64,000 nt of DNA, from the NCBI RefSeq assembly GCF_003050835.1, contig NZ_QAOJ01000008.1:186001-250000 (forward strand), read 5' to 3'. Position 1 is the stretch's first letter; the number at the start of each line of letters is the position of its first letter. The notes under the pieces were generated by a model. The model made no database searches and had not been told where the DNA came from. It saw only the letters and a program-made list of their open reading frames with translations. The position numbers and the translations under genes are program-made. Below, one piece after another: positions 16,329 through 23,272 of the stretch. This DNA is from Pseudomonas sp. GV071 (lineage in GTDB: Bacteria > Pseudomonadota > Gammaproteobacteria > Pseudomonadales > Pseudomonadaceae).

Positions 16329-17015
16329 ATGGCCATCGAGTACCGGATTTCCCTCGACGATAGTCACGAGTTTGGCTATCGCATCGAACTCAACCGCGAG
16401 TACGACCAGGAGCGCGCGCGCCTGGCGCCGGCCTGGACGCGGCTGGAGTATCACCAGTGCAGCAACTGCCCGCTCAACCGTGAGCAATACAGCCATTGCC
16501 CCGCGGCGGTGGACTTGCACCGGGTGATCGAGGATTTCCACGGCTTGCCGGCGTTCCAGAAAGCGCATTTCTGGGTGCGTACCCCGGAGCGGGAGTACAG
16601 CAAGCAGGTGGGTCTGGAGGAGGGCCTGCGCGCGTTGCTCGGCCTGATCATGCCCACCAGCGCCTGTCCGGTGCTGAGCAAGCTAAAACCGATGGCGTTC
16701 AACCACCTGCCGTTTGCCAATAACCAGGAATTCATCCTGCGCGCGGTGTCGTTGTATCTCTCGCGTCAGTACTTCAACTTCCGTGAAGGGCGGCATGCGG
16801 ATTGGGAGCTGAAGGGGTTGGTGCGTTTGTTCCAGCAATTGCAGCTGGTCAACCAGGCGTTCTGGCAGCGCATTCACGACGTCTGTGAAGGCGACTCGAA
16901 CCTCAAGGCGTTTCTGACGTTCTTCTCGATGTCGACCAGCATTACTCATTCGCTGGAAACCCAGCTGCAGAAGATTCGGCCGATGGTCATGAGTGCGGGA
17001 GATTTGCCGGAGTAG
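16329..17015 (+). CDS. conserved hypothetical protein with Cys cluster
   Basis: A 228-residue protein I recognise only as the conserved gene following uup in Pseudomonas (PA3018-like, from memory). The N-terminus contains CSNCPLNREQYSHCP (residues ~44-58), a four-residue-spaced pair of cysteines plus a third 11 residues later. A fourth cysteine is in TSACP near 117. These could bind metal. The rest is mainly alpha-helical, with no signal peptide or membrane segment. It starts 20 bases after uup and is probably cotranscribed. GAGG is 12 bases before the ATG, which is long spacing. Function unknown. Confidence 0.75.
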   Translation: MAIEYRISLDDSHEFGYRIELNREYDQERARLAPAWTRLEYHQCSNCPLNREQYSHCPAAVDLHRVIEDFHGLPAFQKAHFWVRTPEREYSKQVGLEEGLRALLGLIMPTSACPVLSKLKPMAFNHLPFANNQEFILRAVSLYLSRQYFNFREGRHADWELKGLVRLFQQLQLVNQAFWQRIHDVCEGDSNLKAFLTFFSMSTSITHSLETQLQKIRPMVMSAGDLPE

Positions 17016-17031
17016 CCACTCGCGTTGAACC

Positions 17032-17112
17032 TTGTAGGAGCGGCTTCAGTCGCGATGCTTCTAAGATAGAGCATCGCGGCTGAACCGGAGCGCCGGCCGG
17101 CCGCTCCTACAA
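17032..17112. repeat. REP-like inverted repeat with internal G+C insertion
   Basis: It begins TTGTAGGAGCGGCTTCAG and ends CCGCTCCTACAA, so the termini are perfect complements, and it contains GCGATGCTT ... AGAGCATCGC. The right arm is interrupted by CCGGAGCGCCGGCCGG, itself self-complementary. It separates the 16329 gene from the convergent usp gene. Confidence 0.88.
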
Positions 17113-17122
17113 GATCGTGGTT

Positions 17123-17563
17123 TTATTCCGGTTTCTTCAGGCGTACCGCCAGCACATCACACGGCGCGCCGTGCAGCACGTCATTGGCAGTAGAGCCCAG
17201 CAGCAGCGCCAAACCGTGACGGCCATGGCTGCCGACCACGATCAGGTCAGCACCCTGTTCGGCGGCGAGGCGGTGGATTTCCTGGCGGGGTTGGCCGTAG
17301 ACCAAGTGGCGGGTATCAGTACCCAGCTCCGGGTATTTGGCGGAGTAAGCGTCCAGGCGTTCGCGGGCTTGTTCGAATTGCTGTTGTTGCAGGGTGGAGA
17401 GGTCCATCGGCACGTCGCCGCCAAAGGCCATGGCCATCGGCTCAACGATATGCACCAGCGACAGCTTGGCCTGGCTGGCGGTGGCGAGCGCATAGGCGCG
17501 CTTCATCACCGGGTCGCATTCTTCGGAAAGATCCAAGGCAACCAGAATGTGCGTGTACGGCAT
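17123..17563 (-). CDS. universal stress protein (UspA family)
   Basis: A 146-residue cytoplasmic single-domain Usp. The N-terminus MPYTHILVALDLSEE and the C-terminal nucleotide-binding signature GSHGRHGLALLLGSTANDVL (G-x2-G-x9-GS/T) indicate an ATP-binding UspA-type fold. Such proteins are induced by starvation, stress or oxygen limitation. AGGAGGAG is seven bases upstream of the ATG. It is divergent from the membrane-anchored gene at 17587, with only 23 bases between starts, so their promoters must overlap or lie in each other's leader. I found no ANR box upstream. Confidence 0.92.
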   Translation of the reverse strand: MPYTHILVALDLSEECDPVMKRAYALATASQAKLSLVHIVEPMAMAFGGDVPMDLSTLQQQQFEQARERLDAYSAKYPELGTDTRHLVYGQPRQEIHRLAAEQGADLIVVGSHGRHGLALLLGSTANDVLHGAPCDVLAVRLKKPE

Positions 17564-17586
17564 GACGGTGACTCCTCCTGAGACGA

Positions 17587-18087
17587 ATGATCGAAGTATG
17601 GCTTCGATTGTTGGCTAAATGCAGCCTTTTAGTTGTGGAACTACTTTGTATGACCGTGTGGATCGTATTACTGCTTACTGCCGTTGTGCTTAGTCCCCTG
17701 GCCTGGCTGCGGCCTTCGCGCCGCCAGCAAGGGCGCATGGCCATTCGCATGGCAGCGCGCCAGCAGGGGCTGGGAATGCAGTTGTCGCGCCAGGAATGGC
17801 CGCATTGGCTGCCTGAAGAGCCGCCGAGCCCCTGCCCGCAATACCATCGCGCCCGTCGCAAAGGTGCTGAGGACAGCTGGACCTACTGGCAGCTGAGTGC
17901 GGGGCAGTGGGTGAATCAATGGCGCGAGCCGTGCCCCGATGAGCGCCTGCTCGCGCACCTGCAAACCTTGCCGGCCGACGTTTACAAAGTCGAAGCCAGC
18001 AAACAGATGGTTGCCCTGTGTTGGGGCGAGCGTGGCGAGGTGGAAGGTCTTGAGCCGGTAGCGGCGATTTTGAAGGCCCTGGCGTAG
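17587..18087 (+). CDS. hypothetical inner-membrane-anchored protein
   Basis: A 166-residue protein with one strongly hydrophobic N-terminal segment (about residues 7-40) followed by a basic stretch RPSRRQQGRMAIRMAARQQ and a soluble ~110-residue domain. The basic stretch after the helix suggests the domain is cytoplasmic. It is a conserved Pseudomonas protein of unknown function, sometimes labelled as a translocase subunit for no reason visible here. A second ATG at 17650 gives a protein lacking the first 21 residues but keeping part of the hydrophobic segment; the upstream ATG is favoured by a GAGA eight bases before it, but not decisively. Confidence 0.75.
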   Translation: MIEVWLRLLAKCSLLVVELLCMTVWIVLLLTAVVLSPLAWLRPSRRQQGRMAIRMAARQQGLGMQLSRQEWPHWLPEEPPSPCPQYHRARRKGAEDSWTYWQLSAGQWVNQWREPCPDERLLAHLQTLPADVYKVEASKQMVALCWGERGEVEGLEPVAAILKALA

Positions 18088-18104
18088 GGCCTTCAGAACA
18101 CAAA

Positions 18105-18130
18105 TTAAAAAGCCCGGGTTTATGCGGGCT
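18105..18130 (-). terminator. rho-independent terminator of the 18179 gene
   Basis: On the minus strand, AGCCCGCATAAACCCGGGCT forms a short G+C stem followed directly by TTTTTAA. It lies about 50 bases beyond the stop of the minus-strand gene at 18179-19000. Confidence 0.75.
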
Positions 18131-18178
18131 GGGGTGGCCAGGCAGGCCGGAAAGTCGAGGGTCAAGCTAACGGCTCGG

Positions 18179-19000
18179 TCAAAGCTTGGCGGCCAGGTAC
18201 TGCGCCGAAACTCCTTCCAACCCATCGATAATACTGTCTGAGTACTTGCTGACCACGAAGGGTACAGAGTTCTCGTTGTAGTTTTTCAGCGATTTCTCGA
18301 TGTAACGCCACTTGGTGTTGATGCCATTCAACGACTCGCGAATCTGCGCGGTGTTTTGCGGCGATTTCTCCAGCGTGGTGAGCTGGCCAGCGAACTGGTT
18401 GACCAGGTCATCGATGGTTTTCTCATCGCCAGCTGCGCTGCCAATAAAGGTGCCACCCACCGACGCGCTGCGAGAAGCATAGTCCACGGCGATGGCCTGC
18501 ATCAGCAGACTTTGCTCGCGGCTTTGTTGGGTCATCGGCGGCACGATCTGGCCGCTTTCCTGTTGAATCTTGCTGTACAGCTCGTTGCTCAGGGCCATCA
18601 GTTGTTGATTGCGGGTGGCCAGGTCGGCGACCGGCTGCAGGTCAGTGAAACCCTGGGTTTTCATCGCCGTGGTGAGGCCTTTCAGTTCGCCGTCATAGGC
18701 GTTCAGCTGCTGTTCGAGCTGGGCGCGCATGGCTTTCGAGGCCTCTCCCGGCAACTCGGTGATTTCCGCCAGGCGGGCGTGGGCGTCGTGCACCGATTCC
18801 TCGATTTGGCGCGCGTAGCGCTGATCGCCGTCCATGCTGTTGTACATATAGAAATCGCCCAGGCTTTTCTGCGCGGCCAGACGCAGCTGATGCAATTTCA
18901 GCAGGTTGTCGGTAGGGACATTGGCGGCGGTGGCGCCTTGGAAGGACAGAAGGGCGGTCAGTACGGCGCTTAGCGAGATGGCAAGCAGACGGCTCGACAT
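18179..19000 (-). CDS. hypothetical periplasmic helical protein
   Basis: A 273-residue secreted protein. The start at 19000 is chosen because CGGAG lies six to seven bases upstream; it gives a clean signal peptide (MSSRLLAISLSAVLTALLSF...ATA-AN). The mature part is almost wholly alpha-helical with many Gln, Leu and Ala, as in four-helix-bundle sensory or structural domains. It has no cysteines and no catalytic motif I recognise. A conserved gene sits here in Pseudomonas (PA3015-like, from memory). It is transcribed divergently from fadB across a 444-base gap. Function unknown; a periplasmic chaperone-like or ligand-binding helical bundle is possible. Confidence 0.8.
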   Translation of the reverse strand: MSSRLLAISLSAVLTALLSFQGATAANVPTDNLLKLHQLRLAAQKSLGDFYMYNSMDGDQRYARQIEESVHDAHARLAEITELPGEASKAMRAQLEQQLNAYDGELKGLTTAMKTQGFTDLQPVADLATRNQQLMALSNELYSKIQQESGQIVPPMTQQSREQSLLMQAIAVDYASRSASVGGTFIGSAAGDEKTIDDLVNQFAGQLTTLEKSPQNTAQIRESLNGINTKWRYIEKSLKNYNENSVPFVVSKYSDSIIDGLEGVSAQYLAAKL

Positions 19001-19274
19001 AGTTACTCCGTGGGACTTCATTGTTTTTGTTTTTGTCACGCACTTCTGGCGTGTTGAGACGACTGTACCTGCAGCGTTTCGCTTTGGCTAGCTGTGACCG
19101 ACATCACCTTGATGGCATTGGTCGGGTAGCCCGCCAGCCGCGGCCTAGAGCAGTTGGAATGATTTGTCTGGCATATCGGTCAAATTCAGGTGAGGGCGTA
19201 TCAGACGAAGCGCTCCAATTGACAAGCGCATTCTTTTGCACGAAGGTGTGCGCACCCGAATCAAACGGGCGTAT

Positions 19275-19288
19275 GAATCAAGTGTTTG
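19275..19288. promoter_or_regulatory. putative PsrA operator upstream of fadBA
   Basis: GAATCAAGTGTTTG matches the PsrA pattern (G/C)AAAC-N4-GTTT(G/C) with one mismatch in the left arm. The last nine bases are identical to the second perfect box upstream of psrA (28189-28202). It lies about 156 bases before fadB in the 444-base divergent region (19001-19444), which otherwise holds no gene I can support. PsrA is known to control fadBA in P. aeruginosa. Confidence 0.65.
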
Positions 19289-19444
19289 CTTTGTGCGGCA
19301 CGGTTCATAGGCCGCCCGAATATCGCGTCGGCGGGTATGTCAGGCCGTTGGAGACTAGTCTTCTGAGCGGTTCTGCTGCGGATCAGTCCGCTGCTTGGCG
19401 TCCGACGTGTACTAGTTCAGCTTCCATACCGTGGAGATCAGTTG

Positions 19445-21592
19445 ATGATTTACGAAGGTAAAGCCATCACGGTTAAGGCTCTTGAGAGCGGCATCGTCGA
19501 ATTGCAATTCGACCTCAAGGGTGAGTCCGTCAACAAATTCAACCGTCTGACACTGGCCGAACTGCGCCAGGCTGTGGACGCCATCAAGGCCGACGCCTCG
19601 ATCAAGGGCGTAATCGTCAGCAGCGGCAAGGACGTATTCATCGTCGGCGCCGACATCACCGAATTCGTCGACAACTTCAAGTTGTCCGATGAAGAGCTGG
19701 TAGCCGGCAACCTTGAAGCCAACAAAATCTTCAGCGACTTCGAAGACCTTGGCGTTCCGACCGTAGCGGCCATCAATGGCATCGCTCTGGGCGGCGGTTT
19801 TGAAATGTGCTTGGCTGCGGATTACCGCGTCATCGCTAGTGGTGCCAAAGTTGGCCTGCCAGAAGTCAAACTGGGCATCTACCCAGGTTTTGGCGGCACC
19901 GTGCGTCTGCCACGTGTTATCGGTACCGATAACGCCATCGAGTGGATCGCCGGCGGTAAGGAAAACAAAGCAGAAGACGCCCTCAAAGCAGGCGCTGTCG
20001 ACGCTGTTGTTGCCGCTGACAAGCTGCAAGCCGCTGCTCTGGACCTGGTCAAGCGCGCCATCTCCGGCGAGCTGGACTTCAAGGCCAAGCGTCAGCCGAA
20101 GCTGGAAAAGATCAAGCTCAACGCGATCGAACAAATGATGGCGTTCGAAACCGCTAAAGGTTTCGTTGCCGGTCAAGCTGGCCCGAACTACCCGGCGCCG
20201 GTTGAAGCGATCAAAACCATCCAGAAAGCGGCCAACTTCGGCCGTGACAAAGCCCTGGAAACAGAAGCAGCCGGTTTCGTGAAACTGGCCAAAACTTCTG
20301 CTTCGCAGAGCCTGGTTGGCCTGTTCCTGAACGATCAGGAACTGAAGAAAAAAGCCAAAGGCTACGACGCCATCGCCAAAGACGTGAAACTGGCCGCCGT
20401 TCTCGGCGCCGGCATCATGGGCGGCGGTATCGCCTACCAGTCGGCTTCCAAAGGCACGCCGATCCTGATGAAGGATATCCGCGAGGAAGGCATCCAGATG
20501 GGCCTGGCCGAAGCGTCCAAGCTGCTGGGTGGCCGCGTCGCCAAAGGTCGTCTGACTCCAGCCAAGATGGCTGAAGCCCTGACCGCCATCCGCCCAACCA
20601 TGTCCTACGGCGACTTCGGTCACGTCGACATCGTGGTTGAAGCTGTGGTTGAAAACCCGAAGGTCAAAGCCATCGTTCTGGCTGAAGTGGAAGGCGTGGT
20701 TCGTGAAGACGCCATTCTGGCCTCCAACACCTCGACCATCTCGATCAACTTGCTGGCCAAGGCCCTCAAGCGTCCGGAAAACTTCGTCGGCATGCACTTC
20801 TTCAACCCCGTGCACATGATGCCGCTGGTTGAAGTTATTCGTGGCGAGAAGTCCAGCGACGTAGCCGTGGCGACCACCGTTGCTTACGCCAAGAAAATGG
20901 GCAAGAGCCCGATCGTGGTCAACGACTGCCCAGGCTTCCTGGTCAACCGCGTGCTGTTCCCGTACTTCGGCGGGTTCTCCAAGCTGATCAGCGCCGGCGT
21001 CGACTTCGTGCGCATCGACAAAGTCATGGAGAAGTTCGGCTGGCCCATGGGCCCGGCTTACCTCTCTGACGTAGTCGGCATCGACACTGGCCACCACGGC
21101 CGTGACGTAATGGCTGAAGGCTTCCCGGATCGCATGGCTGTCGAAGGCCGTACCGCGGTCGACGTGATGTACGAAGCCAACCGCCTGGGCCAGAAGAACG
21201 GCAAAGGTTTCTACTCGTACGAGATGGACAAGCGCGGCAAGCCGAAGAAAGTTTCGGACCCGGTTGCTTACGAAGTGCTCAAACCAGTCATCACTGAACA
21301 GCGTGAAGTGACTGATGAAGACATCATCAACTTCATGATGATTCCGCTGTGCCTGGAAACCGTTCGTTGCCTGGAAGACGGCATTGTCGAAACCGCAGCT
21401 GAAGCCGATATGGGCTTGATCTACGGCATCGGCTTCCCTCCCTTCCGTGGTGGTGCACTGCGTTACATCGATTCCATCGGTGTAGCCGAGTTCGTTGCCC
21501 TGGCTGACAAATACGCCGACCTGGGCGCGCTGTACCACCCCACCGCGAAGCTGCGTGAGATGGCCGCCAACGGCCAGAGCTTCTTCGGTTAA
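19445..21592 (+). CDS. fadB: fatty acid oxidation complex subunit alpha FadB
   Basis: A 715-residue multifunctional beta-oxidation enzyme: enoyl-CoA hydratase/isomerase in the N-terminal third and L-3-hydroxyacyl-CoA dehydrogenase in the remainder. The hydratase shows GADITEF and NGIALGGGFEMCLAADYRV. The dehydrogenase has the NAD loop GAGIMGGGIAYQSA and HFFNPVHMMPLVEV with the catalytic His. It forms an alpha2-beta2 complex with FadA encoded 30 bases downstream. The ATG at 19445, eight bases after GGAG, gives the 715-residue length known for Pseudomonas FaoA. A TTG three bases earlier is also in frame. Codon use is unusually uniform, consistent with high expression. Confidence 0.96.
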   Translation: MIYEGKAITVKALESGIVELQFDLKGESVNKFNRLTLAELRQAVDAIKADASIKGVIVSSGKDVFIVGADITEFVDNFKLSDEELVAGNLEANKIFSDFEDLGVPTVAAINGIALGGGFEMCLAADYRVIASGAKVGLPEVKLGIYPGFGGTVRLPRVIGTDNAIEWIAGGKENKAEDALKAGAVDAVVAADKLQAAALDLVKRAISGELDFKAKRQPKLEKIKLNAIEQMMAFETAKGFVAGQAGPNYPAPVEAIKTIQKAANFGRDKALETEAAGFVKLAKTSASQSLVGLFLNDQELKKKAKGYDAIAKDVKLAAVLGAGIMGGGIAYQSASKGTPILMKDIREEGIQMGLAEASKLLGGRVAKGRLTPAKMAEALTAIRPTMSYGDFGHVDIVVEAVVENPKVKAIVLAEVEGVVREDAILASNTSTISINLLAKALKRPENFVGMHFFNPVHMMPLVEVIRGEKSSDVAVATTVAYAKKMGKSPIVVNDCPGFLVNRVLFPYFGGFSKLISAGVDFVRIDKVMEKFGWPMGPAYLSDVVGIDTGHHGRDVMAEGFPDRMAVEGRTAVDVMYEANRLGQKNGKGFYSYEMDKRGKPKKVSDPVAYEVLKPVITEQREVTDEDIINFMMIPLCLETVRCLEDGIVETAAEADMGLIYGIGFPPFRGGALRYIDSIGVAEFVALADKYADLGALYHPTAKLREMAANGQSFFG

Positions 21593-21622
21593 GCGCGTAA
21601 CGCATAGAGCGAGAGTGAATTT

Positions 21623-22798
21623 ATGAGCCTGAATCCAAGAGACGTGGTGATTGTCGACTTCGGTCGCACCCCGATGGGTCGTTCCAAAGGCGGCATGCAC
21701 CGCAACACCCGCGCAGAAACCATGTCTGCGCAACTGATTACCGGCGTGCTGGCACGCAACCCGAAGCTGGACCCAGCTGAAGTGGAAGATGTGATCTGGG
21801 GCTGCGTAAACCAGACCCTGGAACAAGGTTGGAACATCGCGCGCATGGCGTCGCTGATGACCCCGATCCCGCACACCAGCGCTGCACAAACTGTCAGCCG
21901 CCTGTGCGGCTCCTCCATGAGCGCCCTGCACACCGCAGCCCAGGCGATCATGACCGGCAACGGCGACGTGTTCGTCATCGGTGGCGTGGAACACATGGGC
22001 CACGTTGGCATGATGCACGGCGTCGATCCAAACCCGCATCTGTCGCTGTACGCCGCCAAGGCGTCGGGCATGATGGGTCTGACCGCTGAAATGCTCGGCA
22101 AGATGCACGGCATCAGCCGTGAAGCTCAAGATGCATTCGGTGAGCGTTCCCACCGTCTGGCTCACAAGGCTACCGTCGAAGGCAAGTTCAAGGATGAAAT
22201 CATCCCGATGCAAGGCTACGACGAGAACGGCTTCCTGAAGGTGTTCGACTACGACGAAACCATTCGTCCGGAAACCACCCTCGAAAGCCTGGCTGCCCTG
22301 AAGCCTGCGTTCAACCCGAAAGGCGGCACCGTTACTGCCGGTACTTCGTCGCAGATCACCGATGGTGCTTCGTGCATGATCGTGATGTCCGCGCAGCGCG
22401 CTCAAGACCTCGGCATTCAGCCGATGGCCGTGATCCGCTCGATGGCAGTGGCAGGCGTTGACCCTGCAATCATGGGCTACGGCCCGGTGCCGTCGACTCA
22501 GAAAGCACTGAAACGCGCTGGCCTGAGCATCAACGACATCGACTTCTGGGAGCTCAACGAGGCTTTCGCTGCACAGGCTCTGCCGGTGCTGAAAGACCTG
22601 AAAGTGCTCGACAAGATGGAAGAGAAGGTTAACCTGCACGGCGGCGCTATCGCCCTCGGTCACCCGTTTGGCTGCTCTGGTGCGCGTATCTCCGGCACCT
22701 TGCTGAACGTGATGAAGCAGAATGGCGGTACTTTTGGCGTGTCGACCATGTGCGTCGGCCTCGGCCAAGGCATCACCACCGTCTTCGAACGCATCTAA
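21623..22798 (+). CDS. fadA: 3-ketoacyl-CoA thiolase FadA
   Basis: The 391-residue beta subunit of the fatty-acid oxidation complex, cleaving 3-ketoacyl-CoA with CoA to give acetyl-CoA and a shortened acyl-CoA. Active-site elements are in place: nucleophilic Cys in SRLCGSSMSAL, NEAFAAQAL, GGAIALGHPFGCSGAR, and the second catalytic Cys in TMCVGLGQG. The length matches the family. It is in an operon with fadB and followed by a clear terminator at 22845. It is probably repressed by PsrA until acyl chains are available (inference from the upstream box). Confidence 0.96.
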   Translation: MSLNPRDVVIVDFGRTPMGRSKGGMHRNTRAETMSAQLITGVLARNPKLDPAEVEDVIWGCVNQTLEQGWNIARMASLMTPIPHTSAAQTVSRLCGSSMSALHTAAQAIMTGNGDVFVIGGVEHMGHVGMMHGVDPNPHLSLYAAKASGMMGLTAEMLGKMHGISREAQDAFGERSHRLAHKATVEGKFKDEIIPMQGYDENGFLKVFDYDETIRPETTLESLAALKPAFNPKGGTVTAGTSSQITDGASCMIVMSAQRAQDLGIQPMAVIRSMAVAGVDPAIMGYGPVPSTQKALKRAGLSINDIDFWELNEAFAAQALPVLKDLKVLDKMEEKVNLHGGAIALGHPFGCSGARISGTLLNVMKQNGGTFGVSTMCVGLGQGITTVFERI

Positions 22799-22844
22799 GG
22801 GAACGCTCGGCGACGAGCGCACTCCCATTTGCGAGGCGGTGTAC

Positions 22845-22876
22845 AACCGGGGCCCTGTGCCCCGGTTTTTATTTTT
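22845..22876 (+). terminator. rho-independent terminator of fadBA
   Basis: ACCGGGGCCCTGTGCCCCGGT forms an eight-pair G+C stem, followed by TTTTATTTTT. It begins about 47 bases after the fadA stop. Confidence 0.92.
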
Positions 22877-22917
22877 GTCGGAATAGACTTTATTTTTTGA
22901 AAGATGTGAGGAATTCC

Positions 22918-23157
22918 ATGATGTCGCTGCAACCAGGCCTCTATCGTCACTACAAGGGTCCCGAATACCGCGTGATCGGTGTCGCACGGCACTCCGAGAC
23001 GGAAGAGGAGGTAGTGGTGTATCAGGCCCTCTACGGCGAATACGGCCTCTGGGTGCGGCCGCTGAGCATGTTTACCTCAACCGTCGAGGTGGACGGCCAG
23101 ACTATGCTGCGCTTTGCTCTGATCGAGGCCGAACCTGATCTCTTCGTGCGGCCTTGA
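22918..23157 (+). CDS. DUF1653 family protein
   Basis: A 79-residue cytoplasmic protein of the DUF1653 family, recognisable from the opening LQPGLYRHYKGPEYRVIGVARHSET and the later VVYQALYGEYGLWVRPLSMF. The family is thought to be a small beta-barrel and has no known function. Two adjacent ATGs (22918 and 22921) are possible; GAGGA at 22908-22912 suits either. It lies after the fadA terminator and before topA, whose own promoter follows, so it is likely monocistronic. Confidence 0.85.
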   Translation: MMSLQPGLYRHYKGPEYRVIGVARHSETEEEVVVYQALYGEYGLWVRPLSMFTSTVEVDGQTMLRFALIEAEPDLFVRP

Positions 23158-23181
23158 GCATGCATCGAACGTGATCCGCCC

Positions 23182-23209
23182 TTGACCTCACCTTAGTCAC
23201 CACTATATA
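23182..23209 (+). promoter_or_regulatory. sigma70-type promoter of topA
   Basis: TTGACC (23182-23187) and TATATA (23204-23209) are 16 bases apart. An overlapping TATATA begins two bases later and gives 18-base spacing. Transcription would start near 23216, about 55 bases before the topA start. The alternating TA block is easily melted, which fits supercoiling-sensitive topA promoters. Confidence 0.65.
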
Positions 23210-23221
23210 TAGCGGTGCCGC

Positions 23222-23243
23222 GAAAGGCGGCCTCCCGCCTTTC
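23222..23243 (+). promoter_or_regulatory. perfect hairpin in the topA mRNA leader
   Basis: GAAAGGCGG, loop CCTC, CCGCCTTTC: a nine-pair perfect stem without a T-run, so it is not an ordinary terminator. It sits a few bases after the predicted topA start site and 29 bases before the ATG. It may stabilise the leader or attenuate transcription. Confidence 0.6.
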
Positions 23244-23272
23244 AGTACTCAAATTCAGGAAATCTCCGATCC

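Noticed and set aside
17587..18087. YajC-like translocase identity for the membrane-anchored gene
   Set aside because: It shares only an N-terminal hydrophobic helix with YajC; the soluble domain does not resemble it, and it is not next to secDF.
22750..22917. A 56-residue N-terminal extension of the DUF1653 gene
   Set aside because: The extension reads out of frame through the fadA 3' end and its terminator; GAGGA before 22918/22921 marks the real start.
19412..22987. A 1191-codon open frame on the minus strand opposite fadBA
   Set aside because: It is the antisense shadow of two highly expressed, G+C-biased genes. The translation is His/Gly/Arg-rich without any family motif, while the plus-strand frames encode unmistakable FadB and FadA.
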